In this document: positions 43,975 to 54,106 of the stretch, in pieces | Numbering within the stretch: position 1 is the first letter of the stretch | Layout: every line of letters begins with the position of its first letter | Assembly (NCBI GenBank): GCA_900143615.1 | Contig: FREU01000005.1 | Coordinates: 84-64,083 of the forward strand | DNA length: 64,000 bases | Origin: Rhodobacteraceae bacterium Alg231-30 | Lineage (GTDB): Bacteria; Pseudomonadota; Alphaproteobacteria; Rhodobacterales; Rhodobacteraceae | Direction of reading: 5' to 3' | The notes under the pieces: model-generated | The model's input: the letters and a program-made list of their open reading frames with translations, nothing else | The model's database searches: none | Told to the model about the DNA's origin: nothing | Position numbers and translations under genes: made by a program

Positions 43975-45579
43975 TCAACCCAAAGCGTTTTCCAGGCTCT
44001 GAAAAATCTGCGGTAACACTTCCGGCAAATCTTCAGCGATTAAACCCGGCCCAAAGGCGCGCGCGCATTCCACATGCAACCACGCCGCCGTCTCCGCCGC
44101 CGCCTTGGGCGCAAACCCTCGCGCCAACAGACCCGTGATGAACCCCGCCAACACATCACCTGAGCCCGCCGTCGCCAACCACGGCGCCGCCCGCTCATAA
44201 ACGGCTGCATTCACCGAGCAGCGCCCGCTGGGATCCGCAATCACCGTATCCGCACCTTTATAAAGCACCACGCACCCCGCCCGCGCCGCCGCCTCCCGCG
44301 TGGCATCCACCTTGGAATAGGCCGGACCTGTTGTGGGCACCTCTGCCAGCTTCGCCGCAATATCGGGAAACAGCTTGGCGAACTCCCCGCCATGCGGCGT
44401 CAGCACACATTTCTCATGCAGCATCTCAAACAAAGCCGCAGGATTGTCCGCAAACGCAGACAATGCATCCGCATCCAGCACCGTTGCCCGCTTGGCCGCC
44501 AGCGCCTCCGGCACCAACACACGCGCCCGATCCAGCCCCATCCCAGGCCCCAAACACAAACTCTTGACGCGCGCATCCTGCAAAATCTCCGACAGTCCCG
44601 CGCCGTCCTCAACCCGCTGCATCATCAATGCCGTGATCTGGCTTGCCACCTCGATCTGCGCCGATCCAGGCACGCCCAGCGTCACCAACCCTGCGCCCAC
44701 GCGCAACGCCCCCCGCGCCGCCAACCGCGCCGCACCCGTTTTGCCAAAGCCTCCGGACAAGATCAGAGCATGACCATGGCTAAACTTATGACCGTCCAAA
44801 ACCTCCCCCTTATCAAGCAGTGGATCGCATTCATTGTAATCAAGCAGCTCAACCTGATCCAACTCAGGATCAAAACGACCGATACCAATGTCTACGACCA
44901 CAACCTTGCTTTGAGCCTGCGCAGCTTCTCCAACGAAATGTCCCAATTTGGGCTTATGAAATGTCACCGTTAAATCCGCTTGCGGAAATAATTCACCTTG
45001 CGCTTCAGTCAAAGACAGCCCGCTGTCTAAATCCAAACCCGAAACCGCATCCACCGCGACGACTTTGCCGATCGGGTGCATTTGTAAAAACCGTCGAATT
45101 TCCACAAGCTCCTCTCCCAGAGCGCGCGCCAACCCAGTCCCAAACAACGCATCAACGACCAAATCAAAGCACCGCCCGCGCCAGCCTATAAGCTTTACAG
45201 CTGAATCGACTGCCCCCAGCTCGTACCACCGCTCATAATTGCGGCGCGCATCCGGCGGCAGCTTCTCGGCGTTTCCATACAGAAACACCTCCACCGCCCA
45301 GCCCCGCTCTCGCAACAGCCGCGCCACCACAAACCCGTCGCCGCCATTGTTGCCAGGCCCACACAAAACCACCGCCCGCGGCGCCGCTTCTTCTCTGTTC
45401 AAGTACTTCGGGGGTGCGGGGGCCGGCCCCCGCTGGTCCAACTCCGGCCATTCTTCAAAAATGGCGTCAACAACACCGCGCCCCGCCCGCTCCATCAGCT
45501 CCAGACCGGTCACTTTTCCCGACTCAATTGCAGCCTGTTCAATGGCGCGCATTTGGGCGGCCGTTAGCAATTCGCTCAT
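43975..45579 (-). CDS. nnr: Bifunctional NAD(P)H-hydrate repair enzyme (epimerase + ADP-dependent dehydratase)
   Basis: A 534-residue fusion. The N-terminal YjeF_N epimerase (~1-225, with VVLCGPGNNGGDGFVVARLL) is followed by the C-terminal dehydratase/carbohydrate-kinase-like domain (~235-530, with GGFGKTGAARLAARGALRVG and ATAGSGDVLAGFITGLLARG). It repairs hydrated nicotinamide cofactors. The ATG at 45579 has AGGTG at good spacing; a TTG two codons upstream is less likely. It is divergent from glnB, a common alphaproteobacterial arrangement. Confidence 0.93.
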   Translation of the reverse strand: MSELLTAAQMRAIEQAAIESGKVTGLELMERAGRGVVDAIFEEWPELDQRGPAPAPPKYLNREEAAPRAVVLCGPGNNGGDGFVVARLLRERGWAVEVFLYGNAEKLPPDARRNYERWYELGAVDSAVKLIGWRGRCFDLVVDALFGTGLARALGEELVEIRRFLQMHPIGKVVAVDAVSGLDLDSGLSLTEAQGELFPQADLTVTFHKPKLGHFVGEAAQAQSKVVVVDIGIGRFDPELDQVELLDYNECDPLLDKGEVLDGHKFSHGHALILSGGFGKTGAARLAARGALRVGAGLVTLGVPGSAQIEVASQITALMMQRVEDGAGLSEILQDARVKSLCLGPGMGLDRARVLVPEALAAKRATVLDADALSAFADNPAALFEMLHEKCVLTPHGGEFAKLFPDIAAKLAEVPTTGPAYSKVDATREAAARAGCVVLYKGADTVIADPSGRCSVNAAVYERAAPWLATAGSGDVLAGFITGLLARGFAPKAAAETAAWLHVECARAFGPGLIAEDLPEVLPQIFQSLENALG

Positions 45580-45696
45580 TCTCAAAGCACCTCGCGATTC
45601 AATTCAGCCCATTTTGAAGGCCAGTTGCCTAATTTTTAATCACAAACCAGAGAATCCCCAGCCTCCCGCGCGCTCTCTGAGCCTACCCAATTGTGA

Positions 45697-46092
<396 letters not shown>

Positions 46093-46128
46093 TTTCCAAC
46101 TTTTCTACCAATCAGAAGGATTTAGAGA

Positions 46129-47535
46129 ATGAGCGCAGACGCAGTTCTCCAGCTGATCAAAGACAATGATGCAGCTTATGTGGACATCCGCTTTACCGAC
46201 ACACGCGGTAAACTACAGCACGTGACTGTAGACGTGGACCTGGTTGACGAAGACTTCCTCGAAGAAGGCTTCATGTTTGACGGCTCTTCCATCGCAGGTT
46301 GGAAGTCGATCGAAAACTCCGACATGAAACTGATGCCCGACACAACATCGGCCTACATCGACCCGTTTTATGCCGAAAAAACCATCGCCATCCACTGCTC
46401 GATCGTTGAGCCAGACACTGGCGAAGCTTACGAGCGCGACCCACGCGGCACCGCTCAGAAAGCCGAAGCTTACCTGAAGTCTTCCGGTATCGGTGATGTG
46501 GCCTACATGGGCCCAGAAGCTGAATTCTTCCTGTTTGACGACGTTCGTTTCTCCAACACAATCAACAAAGTATCTTACGAAGTTGATGCTGTTGATGCGT
46601 CCTGGAACACAGACACCGAATACGAAATGGGCAACATGGGCCACCGCCCTGGCGTCAAAGGCGGCTACTTCCCGGTCAACCCGATCGACGAAAGCCAGGA
46701 CCTGCGCTCAGAAATGCTCTCGACCATGAAGCGTCTGGGCATGAAAGTCGACAAGCACCACCACGAAGTGGCGTCCTGTCAGCACGAGCTGGGCCTGATC
46801 TTTGACAGCCTGACCAAACAAGCCGACGAGCTGCAGAAATACAAATACGTGATCCACAACGTGGCCCACGCCTACGGCAAATCAGCAACCTTCATGCCCA
46901 AGCCGATCTATGGCGACAACGGCACCGGCATGCACGTGAACATGTCGATCTGGAAAGACGGCAAGCCGCTGTTCTCCGGCGACAAATACGCCGACCTGTC
47001 TCAGGAAGCTCTGTACTTCATCGGTGGTATCCTCAAGCACGCCAAAACGCTGAACGCCTTCACCAACCCGTCGACAAACTCTTACAAGCGTTTGATCCCA
47101 GGTTTCGAAGCCCCCGTTCTGCGCGCCTACTCTGCACGTAACCGCTCGGGTTGTGTCCGTATTCCATGGACCGAAAGCCCCAAAGCCAAGCGCGTCGAAG
47201 CTCGCTTCCCTGATCCAGCTGCAAACCCCTACCTGTGTTTCGCAGCGCTTCTGATGGCCGGCCTTGACGGCATCAAGAACAAGATCGATCCCGGCGAAGC
47301 CATGGACAAAAACCTCTATGACCTGCCTGCCGAAGAACTGGCCGACATCCCGACAGTTTGTGGCAGCTTGCGCGAAGCCATGGAATGTCTGGCAGCGGAT
47401 CACGACTTCCTGCTGGCTGGTGACGTGTTCACCAAAGACCAGATCGAAGGCTACATCGAGCTGAAGATGGAAGAAATCGAACTGTATGAGCACACACCTC
47501 ACCCAGTCGAATTCGGCATGTACTACAGCTGCTAA
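46129..47535 (+). CDS. glnA: Glutamine synthetase, type I
   Basis: A 468-residue GSI-beta enzyme. The catalytic signatures FDGSSIAGW and [12 protein letters not shown] lie in the N-terminal half, [16 protein letters not shown] gives the ATP region, and [10 protein letters not shown] completes the core. The adenylylation tyrosine is Y397 in NLYDLPAEE. It condenses ammonia and glutamate in the cytoplasm. Codon use looks strongly biased toward C-ending codons, as expected of a highly expressed gene. A clear terminator follows. Confidence 0.98.
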   Translation: MSADAVLQLIKDNDAAYVDIRFTDTRGKLQHVTVDVDLVDEDFLEEGFMFDGSSIAGWKSIENSDMKLMPDTTSAYIDPFYAEKTIAIHCSIVEPDTGEAYERDPRGTAQKAEAYLKSSGIGDVAYMGPEAEFFLFDDVRFSNTINKVSYEVDAVDASWNTDTEYEMGNMGHRPGVKGGYFPVNPIDESQDLRSEMLSTMKRLGMKVDKHHHEVASCQHELGLIFDSLTKQADELQKYKYVIHNVAHAYGKSATFMPKPIYGDNGTGMHVNMSIWKDGKPLFSGDKYADLSQEALYFIGGILKHAKTLNAFTNPSTNSYKRLIPGFEAPVLRAYSARNRSGCVRIPWTESPKAKRVEARFPDPAANPYLCFAALLMAGLDGIKNKIDPGEAMDKNLYDLPAEELADIPTVCGSLREAMECLAADHDFLLAGDVFTKDQIEGYIELKMEEIELYEHTPHPVEFGMYYSC

Positions 47536-47560
47536 TCTTTTGTGAAATCAACCATTTTAA

Positions 47561-47585
47561 GGGCGCCTTTTGAGGCGCCCTTTTT
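47561..47585 (+). terminator. Rho-independent terminator of glnBA
   Basis: GGGCGCCT-TTTG-AGGCGCCC is followed by five T, 25 bp after the glnA stop. Confidence 0.92.
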
Positions 47586-47726
47586 CGTATCCGGTATCAC
47601 TTTTCCGGACTAGGCGTGCGATCTCAAACACCCAAACAACCCTAGGTTTATATTTCACACACAATCCTCGCCCATCATGTTAGTGTCACTTAAGTTTCCG
47701 TCATTTTGTTGAGGATGTTCACCAGT

Positions 47727-48560
47727 ATGGATTGGATTGAAAAATCGCGCCCTTGGGTCGCCCACGAAGCAGAAATTGAGGCGGCCCATGCGCCCTTTGC
47801 CACTCAATTGCTCAAACAGGCCGCATTCTCAGACGGTGACCGCGTCCTCGACATTGGCTGCGGCTCAGGCGGCACAACTCTGTCCATTGCACAGCTCGTC
47901 GGCACGTCAGGCGCGGTAACTGGCGTAGACATCGCCCCGCCCATGGTTGATCGTGCAACAGAGCGCACAATCCATCTCGATCATGTCCGCATCGTTGTGG
48001 CGGATGCAGAAACCTACGCATTTACACCTGCACAGCACGACGCTGTGTTTTCTCTCTTTGGTATGATGTTTTTCACCGATCTCGCCGCCGCCTTCGCCAA
48101 CATGTTACAGACCACACGACCCGCCGGAAAAATCCACTTTGCCGCTTGGGCAGCGGGAAAACACAATCCTTGGTTCACATACCCCCGCCTCGCAGCAGAA
48201 AAACATCTCGGCACCCTACCCGCTCAGCCCCCCAATGCCCCCGGCCCATTGGCCTTTGCGAACACTGATCGCGTTTTGGATATGCTTACCCAAGCAGGAT
48301 GGCAGGATGCCCACATCACCCCAATCGACTTGCCCCTCACCCCGCTTCACACACCTGCTGAGATAGCAACACTTCTGTTTCGACTGGGGCCAACCGCAAA
48401 CATGATTGCAGATCGTGCAACCACCGAGCACGAGCGGCTCACTTTAACCAACGCGGTTCAGGCCGACATCGCTACAAGCCTCTCAACCCACGCCAGCCCA
48501 GCCGGCATTCGCGTCCCCGCAAGGGTCAATTTCTTCTCGGCCAACCGCGCCGCTGAATAA
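47727..48560 (+). CDS. Class I SAM-dependent methyltransferase
   Basis: A 277-residue methyltransferase. Motif I is VLDIGCGSGGTTLSIA, followed by the acidic residue region TGVDIAPPMVD and VADAETYAFTPAQHD. It resembles UbiE/Methyltransf_11 proteins of unknown substrate. The start at 47727 is chosen for its distance from GAGG; an ATG four codons upstream would sit on that ribosome site. Confidence 0.85.
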   Translation: MDWIEKSRPWVAHEAEIEAAHAPFATQLLKQAAFSDGDRVLDIGCGSGGTTLSIAQLVGTSGAVTGVDIAPPMVDRATERTIHLDHVRIVVADAETYAFTPAQHDAVFSLFGMMFFTDLAAAFANMLQTTRPAGKIHFAAWAAGKHNPWFTYPRLAAEKHLGTLPAQPPNAPGPLAFANTDRVLDMLTQAGWQDAHITPIDLPLTPLHTPAEIATLLFRLGPTANMIADRATTEHERLTLTNAVQADIATSLSTHASPAGIRVPARVNFFSANRAAE

Positions 48561-48695
48561 ACCATGCACCAGAGCAATCCTTCACACTACAGTGTCGCAT
48601 CCCGCGCAGAGAACACGCCCATGCGTTAGGCTCTTTAATGATCCGCCCACCACAAGAGTGCGTATCCTCAAAGACAACAACACCACGAGGGACTC

Positions 48696-49211
48696 ATGAC
48701 ACGCACTTTGCTAACACGCACCACGCTTGCCCTATCCGCATGTATGATCAGCGCAACCTTTGCCAACGCAGACCTAAGCGTCCGTTTCATCGAAGGCGCA
48801 CCAAAAGACACATTCAAGTTCGAGAACACCGGCAGTTGCAGTATTTCAAATGCAGAAATTTTGCTCAACCTTTCAACTTCCACCGCGGGATTGGTGTTTG
48901 ACGTGACCTCCCAAGGCGCTGGTGTCGAAGTGTTCCAACCGTTTGAAATTGTCGAGGGCACCGCAGCGCTGAACAAAATCCCGATGGTGAGCGATGGACA
49001 GTCCAAAATTCTGCTGAACGTCGCGACCTTGGCCGCAGGAGACAGCATTTCCTTCACCATTGACGTGGATGACACAAAGGGACAGCGCGAAATTACCGTG
49101 TCCGGTTCCGAGATCGCAGGCGCCACAGTAGACTTTACCAATGCCACACAGTCTGCTTCAGCCGCCTTTTCACCCTCCGCGACAGCAGACCTCGCGGTTG
49201 TCGGCTGCTAA
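48696..49211 (+). CDS. Exported small protein ('aggregation factor core'-like)
   Basis: A 171-residue secreted protein. The signal peptide ends near TFANADLSV, and a beta-rich domain follows, with FTIDVDDTKGQREITVSG as its most conserved-looking stretch. It ends in a Cys (AVVGC) that could pair with the early NTGSCS Cys. Similar Rhodobacteraceae proteins carry the label 'aggregation factor core', which is a weak homology-based name without tested function. Confidence 0.7.
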   Translation: MTRTLLTRTTLALSACMISATFANADLSVRFIEGAPKDTFKFENTGSCSISNAEILLNLSTSTAGLVFDVTSQGAGVEVFQPFEIVEGTAALNKIPMVSDGQSKILLNVATLAAGDSISFTIDVDDTKGQREITVSGSEIAGATVDFTNATQSASAAFSPSATADLAVVGC

Positions 49212-49332
49212 ATACGCCGGGTGGCGCTGCAATTGACATGAGAACGAATAATAAAATCGATTTTTCTGCCCTGCAGCGCCCGTTTCCGGTATAGTTAAAG
49301 CGAAAACAACAATTCACCTTGCCGGAGTCGTC

Positions 49333-50220
49333 ATGCAAAACCGCCTTTTTGTCCTGACAATCGCTTTAACCTACGCCTTCACGTCACAACTTTCAGCAGA
49401 TGACGCGCACACTCCAATTGGTGATGCTATTGTCGACGTGCCCATCTTTGACGCCCACATCCACTACAAGGAACCCGCTTGGTCCGACTACTCTCCCGCC
49501 TCCATCATTGAGCTAATGGATCGTAACGGCGTCGCTATGGGCTTGGTGTCATCAACCCCCGATGAAGGCACCATCATGCTCTGGGAACATGCGCCCAACC
49601 GCATCGTGCCCGAGCTGCGCCCCTACCACGGCGACGCAGGCTCCTCAAATTGGGCCAAAGCGACCGGCATGGCCGAGTATCTGGAATCCCGCCTCAACAG
49701 CTATCCGCACGAAGGCATAGGCGAATTTCATATACATCGCCTGGATAAATCCGACGCCCCTCTGTTTCGCCATGTGATCCAGATTGCCAAGGAGCGCGAC
49801 ATCTTTTTGCACGTGCACTCGGGCGACGACCCAATCCGCTGGCTCTATTCTCTTGACCCGAATGTCAAAATTATCTGGGCCCACGCCGGTCTCGGCACCC
49901 CGGCGAAAGATGTGTATCGCCTGATGAAAAAATACCCCGACTTGGTTGCAGACACATCTTTGCGAGAACATGACATTCTGGCGCGCGGTGAAGGGCTAAA
50001 CCCCGACTGGGAAAAGATCATCTATGCCTTTCCCGATCGCTTGATGGTGGGCTCTGACACTTGGGTCAATAGCCAGTGGGACAACTACGATGCTATCATC
50101 GCCTCCAACCGCCGCTGGCTTGCGCATCTGCCCCGCGAGATCGCGGAACAAATCGCTTACAAAAACGCCGAACGTTTGTTTGGACGCAGAATTTCAATGG
50201 ATCAAATCGGCACCCGCTAA
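49333..50220 (+). CDS. Exported amidohydrolase-2 family protein
   Basis: A 295-residue protein with a signal peptide (cleavage near LSADDAH) and a TIM-barrel amidohydrolase. The metal motif is DAHIHY, a barrel His is in HVHSG, another in WAHAG, and the late catalytic Asp is in GSDTW. Substrate unknown. Periplasmic location is unusual for this family, whose members mostly act in the cytosol. Confidence 0.82.
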   Translation: MQNRLFVLTIALTYAFTSQLSADDAHTPIGDAIVDVPIFDAHIHYKEPAWSDYSPASIIELMDRNGVAMGLVSSTPDEGTIMLWEHAPNRIVPELRPYHGDAGSSNWAKATGMAEYLESRLNSYPHEGIGEFHIHRLDKSDAPLFRHVIQIAKERDIFLHVHSGDDPIRWLYSLDPNVKIIWAHAGLGTPAKDVYRLMKKYPDLVADTSLREHDILARGEGLNPDWEKIIYAFPDRLMVGSDTWVNSQWDNYDAIIASNRRWLAHLPREIAEQIAYKNAERLFGRRISMDQIGTR

Positions 50221-50280
50221 GCTGGCGCACACATCCCCGCCTGTGGGAACCATTACACAAGGCTTTTTGGTGCCCAAAAT

Positions 50281-50350
50281 ACCTCCGCCGGAGGTCCGCC
50301 TGTCAGCCGCTAAGCGGCTGACAGCAAAACCTGTGCGCCCGTAAGGGCGC
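50281..50350 (+). repeat. Cluster of three hairpins
   Basis: Three back-to-back palindromes lie downstream of the amidohydrolase gene: ACCTCCGCCGGAGGT (50281-50295), TGTCAGCCGC-TAA-GCGGCTGACA (50301-50323) and GCGCCC-GTAA-GGGCGC (50335-50350), the last followed by TCATTTT. They may terminate the two convergent genes or form a small dispersed repeat. Confidence 0.5.
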
Positions 50351-50482
50351 TCATTTTGGACAGGTTAACGCGGCTCGAAGTCGTTTTTTTTACCGTCGCT
50401 ATACCGACGCAAAACCGACGTAATACAGCATGTCACTTTGGCCGTTAACCTATCAGGTGCGCGACCAGTTTCGCCTTAAAAA

Positions 50483-51688
50483 TTACCCCAAGAGTCGTGA
50501 ATAATTCATCTGGTTCCACGGAACCAACGCATTATCTACCGCTGCCCATAACGCCTTGAAAGCAAACCCATCCAAACCCGCACGCTGCTGGATCGCGCCC
50601 AGAGGTGTGACACCATCCACTTGTGTTATCAACGCCGCAGCCTCCTTGGGGAGTTTCAACGTCACGGATTCAGTCGGGAAATCAAGGATCATCTTGCCTT
50701 TTTTGGCAATCAATCCAGCCAGTTGCGCGCCACTTGCCGTTCTAAGATGCGGCACGAGCCAAGGGTCAGAAAAGTCGCGCGCTTTAGGCACATCTCGTGC
50801 CGCATGAGTGGCATAAACCACATGGGTCTTTAAAGTCCCCCGCAGCTTTTCAGCAACCGCCATGGCCTCCAGATCGCTCATGCCCTCAGGCCGCTCAACG
50901 CCCTCCGGCAACAGCCGATCAAGGTCATATTGCGCCTCGGGCAAAAATCCTGCAGGCTTCAATCCCGCTTTCGCCAAAGCCCCACAAAGCTCGGTAACAG
51001 AATAGGGTCGGTCCTGCGAATGAAGCAGTAAATCATAAAACCCCGCATCACTTTTACGGTGATCCACAAGCATCTGATTTTGTTTAAAAGAATGCGCCTT
51101 AGGCACAGCACTCAAAACCGCTTTCCCGAGCTTCAGGCGCGCCTTGGCATCCATGTCTTTTGACAAAGCCCCAAAGGCCTCCTGCAATGGATACACACCC
51201 GAGCGACCATAGGGGGCGTAGACCATAAGCCCCATGCCACCCTCTGGCGCCAAGGCCTTGGCCAGGGCGGAAAATCCGGCATCCGGCTCAGGCAAGTGAT
51301 GCAGAACACCACAACAATCGATGTAGTCAAACTCTCCAAACTCCGGCGCCTCCAAAAGGCTTGCGGTGTGAAAACTCACGCCCTTGAGCTTACGCTCGGC
51401 AATCCGCGCTTCCGCGATCTTGCGGGCACTGGTTGACAGATCTAGATAGGTAATCTCATAGGGGCGATTGGCCCAAGTCAGCACCTGTGCCATCTGCACC
51501 AAAGCATCCCCCGTGCCACCGCCAGCGACCAGAATCCGAATAGGCTCGCGCCAATTTCGCTTCCCGCCAAACAGGTAGTGATCAATCTCTAAAGGATGCG
51601 AAGGCGAGCCTTGGATAAGACGTTTGCGCTCATCTTTAGGCTCTCGCGCCGGATAGGGGTAAGTGTCGTATTGTTCTTTTACACTCAT
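50483..51688 (-). CDS. SAM-dependent methyltransferase with C-terminal extension
   Basis: A 401-residue protein. After a short YDTYPYPAREP lead it has a Rossmann methyltransferase core (RILVAGGGTGDALVQMAQ, TYLDLS, YIDCCGVLHHLPEP). The C-terminal ~150 residues end in a winged-helix-like part (PLGAIQQRAGLDGFAFKALW). Proteins starting this way are often annotated as methyltransferases of unknown substrate. The ATG at 51688 has GTGAGC upstream; a GTG four codons earlier coincides with that site. Confidence 0.82.
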   Translation of the reverse strand: MSVKEQYDTYPYPAREPKDERKRLIQGSPSHPLEIDHYLFGGKRNWREPIRILVAGGGTGDALVQMAQVLTWANRPYEITYLDLSTSARKIAEARIAERKLKGVSFHTASLLEAPEFGEFDYIDCCGVLHHLPEPDAGFSALAKALAPEGGMGLMVYAPYGRSGVYPLQEAFGALSKDMDAKARLKLGKAVLSAVPKAHSFKQNQMLVDHRKSDAGFYDLLLHSQDRPYSVTELCGALAKAGLKPAGFLPEAQYDLDRLLPEGVERPEGMSDLEAMAVAEKLRGTLKTHVVYATHAARDVPKARDFSDPWLVPHLRTASGAQLAGLIAKKGKMILDFPTESVTLKLPKEAAALITQVDGVTPLGAIQQRAGLDGFAFKALWAAVDNALVPWNQMNYSRLLG

Positions 51689-51738
51689 ATTATTGCTCAC
51701 TTATTTCTATCAACCAGCGCAGTTTAATCCGCTGAAAT

Positions 51739-52527
51739 TTATCGCATCAAAGCGGGGGTACTGATGTCACCATTGGACTTGGCCCACGATAAAACATCCT
51801 CCCGGTGCACGACAAATGTGTGAATGGAAAACACCACAGTTTCTGTCTCGGGAAGGCGCAGCACCGATTGCCTCTCCACCCGGAGATACTCTCCCTGCCC
51901 AGCCTTCACAGGCGCTCTGGGAGCCTTCTCACGTCTGGGATGAAACAACGCGGGATCATGATACCAATGCACATTCTTGCGCCACAGGGGCCGCCCAACC
52001 CTGACTCCATCAAACAACCTCTGCACCCGTTTGGCGATGTTTCCGTCATACTCAGGAACCGGAACGTGAATGTCCAACAACGGTTTTGAAAACTTTTCAG
52101 ACAGTGTCCAACTGGCGGGAAAACACAACACGGCCCCTGTGAGCGCATGCTCATCCGCACGCTTCTCCATCAGACACATATCTTCTTGAACCAATCGTCC
52201 AACAGAGACGAGCGGTTGTGCCCAGTCCAGAACCACCACACGCCCGTCGGGACATCTAACCCACTCATCTTGAACGTCAAAAGCTCGGCACTCCTGAAGG
52301 GTTGAGAGCACAAGTGTCAAAAGTTCCTTGGCCGCTGGAAGTGCGGCGTCTTCTATTGCGTGAACCCTGTCCTTGGACTGAGAAAGCAATCGTTCTCGCT
52401 CAGCCATTTGTTCATCATAGGCCTCGTCAAAGATCAGCCAGTCCTTAGGGTCCAGCGGATGGATTCCCGGGAGGGCGGCATCCGCCAGCGCATCAAATGG
52501 AATCTTCTTCTGGAGTATTGCAGTCAT
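51739..52527 (-). CDS. Heme-dependent oxidative N-demethylase-like protein (DUF3445)
   Basis: A 262-residue protein of the DUF3445 family. Recognisable parts are IHPLDPKDWLIFDEAYDEQM near the start, GAVLCFPASWTLSEK, and the C-terminal RVERQSVLRLPETETVVFSI. A characterised relative (HODM) binds heme and oxidatively demethylates dimethylamine. It is divergent from dddP with 125 bp between, and downstream of nothing on its own strand. A link between methylamine and DMSP use is suggested only by position. Confidence 0.85.
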   Translation of the reverse strand: MTAILQKKIPFDALADAALPGIHPLDPKDWLIFDEAYDEQMAERERLLSQSKDRVHAIEDAALPAAKELLTLVLSTLQECRAFDVQDEWVRCPDGRVVVLDWAQPLVSVGRLVQEDMCLMEKRADEHALTGAVLCFPASWTLSEKFSKPLLDIHVPVPEYDGNIAKRVQRLFDGVRVGRPLWRKNVHWYHDPALFHPRREKAPRAPVKAGQGEYLRVERQSVLRLPETETVVFSIHTFVVHREDVLSWAKSNGDISTPALMR

Positions 52528-52652
52528 GCCCAAACCCTAGCGGGCACCGAATTGGAGGGAACCCCAAAAAGGACATCCTAAGGTCGGAAATGAACGCGAA
52601 TCCCCAAATTATGCCATCCACTGTTGAATTTAGGAGCAAGGGGAGGATCAAC

Positions 52653-53996
52653 ATGAACAACTATTTTAGCAACACGCGTAAGATTGACCCGACCAAAGGG
52701 GTCATGTTGGACGACGGCACCCCCAATGATGGAAATCGTGTCGAAATCGGCCCCACGCGCCTGGCCCATCAAGAATGGGCGGCGGCAGGCTTAACGCTGC
52801 CCGATCTTCCTGCTATGCGCAAATACCGCTGGGAGAGACTCACCCAACACATCGTCGCACGCGGCTATGCCGGTTTGCTAATGTTTGACCCGCTCAACAT
52901 TCGATACGCCACCGACAGCACCAATATGCAGCTTTGGAACACGCATAACCCGTTTCGCGCCGTCCTTCTGTGCGCGGATGGGTATATGGTCATTTGGGAC
53001 TATAAAAACGCGCCGTTCTTGAGCAAATTCAACCCCTTGGTGCGCGAAGCTCGTTCAGGCGCCGACCTGTTCTATTTTGATCGCGGTGACAAAATCGACG
53101 TTGCTGCAGACGTGTTTTCAAACGAAGTCCGCGTCTTGCTTGAGGAACACGCCCCAGGCAATAAGCGTCTCGCGGTCGACAAAGTGATGCTGCACGGATT
53201 GCGGGCACTTGAAGCGCAGGGCTTTGAGATTATGGAAGGCGAAGAGGTCACTGAAAAATCACGCGCTGTCAAAGGACAAGACGAAATTCTCGCGATGCGA
53301 TGCGCCCACCATGCCTGTGATAGCGCGGTGGCCGTGATGGAGCATTTTGCGCGCACAAACGTGCCTCAAGGAGAAATATCAGAAGACGATATTTGGGCAG
53401 TCTTGCATGCCGAGAACATTCGCCGCGGCGGGGAATGGATCGAAACCCGCCTGCTTGCATCTGGTCAGCGGACAAATCCGTGGTTTCAGGAATGTGGTCC
53501 ACGCATCGTGCAAAACAATGAAATCGTGGCATTTGATACTGATCTGGTGGGATCATACGGTATCTGCGTCGACATCTCTCGCACTTGGTGGATTGGTGAT
53601 CGAAAACCAACGGACGCAATGGTCTATGCGATGCAGCACGCGCATGAACACATCATGACCAATATGGAAATGCTCAAACCCGGGGTGACAATTCCCGAAC
53701 TGACCGCGAACTGTCACAAGTTGGATGACAAATTCTGGCAACAAAAATATGGCTGCCTGATGCATGGGGTGGGCCTATGTGATGAGTGGCCCCTTGTCGC
53801 TTACCCCGACAAAGCTGTGGACGGCGCCTTTGACTACGCGCTTGAGCCGGGCATGGTGCTCTGCGTCGAAGCTTTGGTGGGCGAAGTCGGCGGGGAATTC
53901 TCGATAAAACTGGAAGATCAGGTGCTCATCACCGAAGACGGATATGAAAACCTGACAACCTACCCGTTTGATCCGATGCTGATGGGAGAGACCTAA
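52653..53996 (+). CDS. dddP: Dimethylsulfoniopropionate lyase DddP
   Basis: A 447-residue M24-fold metalloenzyme that cleaves DMSP to dimethyl sulfide and acrylate. All six metal ligands known from Ruegeria DddP are present with the same numbering: D295, D297, D307, H371, E406, E421. The catalytic D377 and the substrate-pocket residues W95 and Y366 are also there. The ATG at 52653 has a strong GGGGAGG site; an in-frame upstream extension lies in the divergent promoter and is rejected. It is single, with no transporter beside it. Confidence 0.95.
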   Translation: MNNYFSNTRKIDPTKGVMLDDGTPNDGNRVEIGPTRLAHQEWAAAGLTLPDLPAMRKYRWERLTQHIVARGYAGLLMFDPLNIRYATDSTNMQLWNTHNPFRAVLLCADGYMVIWDYKNAPFLSKFNPLVREARSGADLFYFDRGDKIDVAADVFSNEVRVLLEEHAPGNKRLAVDKVMLHGLRALEAQGFEIMEGEEVTEKSRAVKGQDEILAMRCAHHACDSAVAVMEHFARTNVPQGEISEDDIWAVLHAENIRRGGEWIETRLLASGQRTNPWFQECGPRIVQNNEIVAFDTDLVGSYGICVDISRTWWIGDRKPTDAMVYAMQHAHEHIMTNMEMLKPGVTIPELTANCHKLDDKFWQQKYGCLMHGVGLCDEWPLVAYPDKAVDGAFDYALEPGMVLCVEALVGEVGGEFSIKLEDQVLITEDGYENLTTYPFDPMLMGET

Positions 53997-54106
53997 ACAC
54001 ATACCCTCGCATCCAGTCACCATGACGTGACACTCTGTAACCTGCTCTTTTCGTAACCCGATGCATGGCGCACATTGGTCGGCACAGCCATTCAAAGGAG
54101 CGCAGC

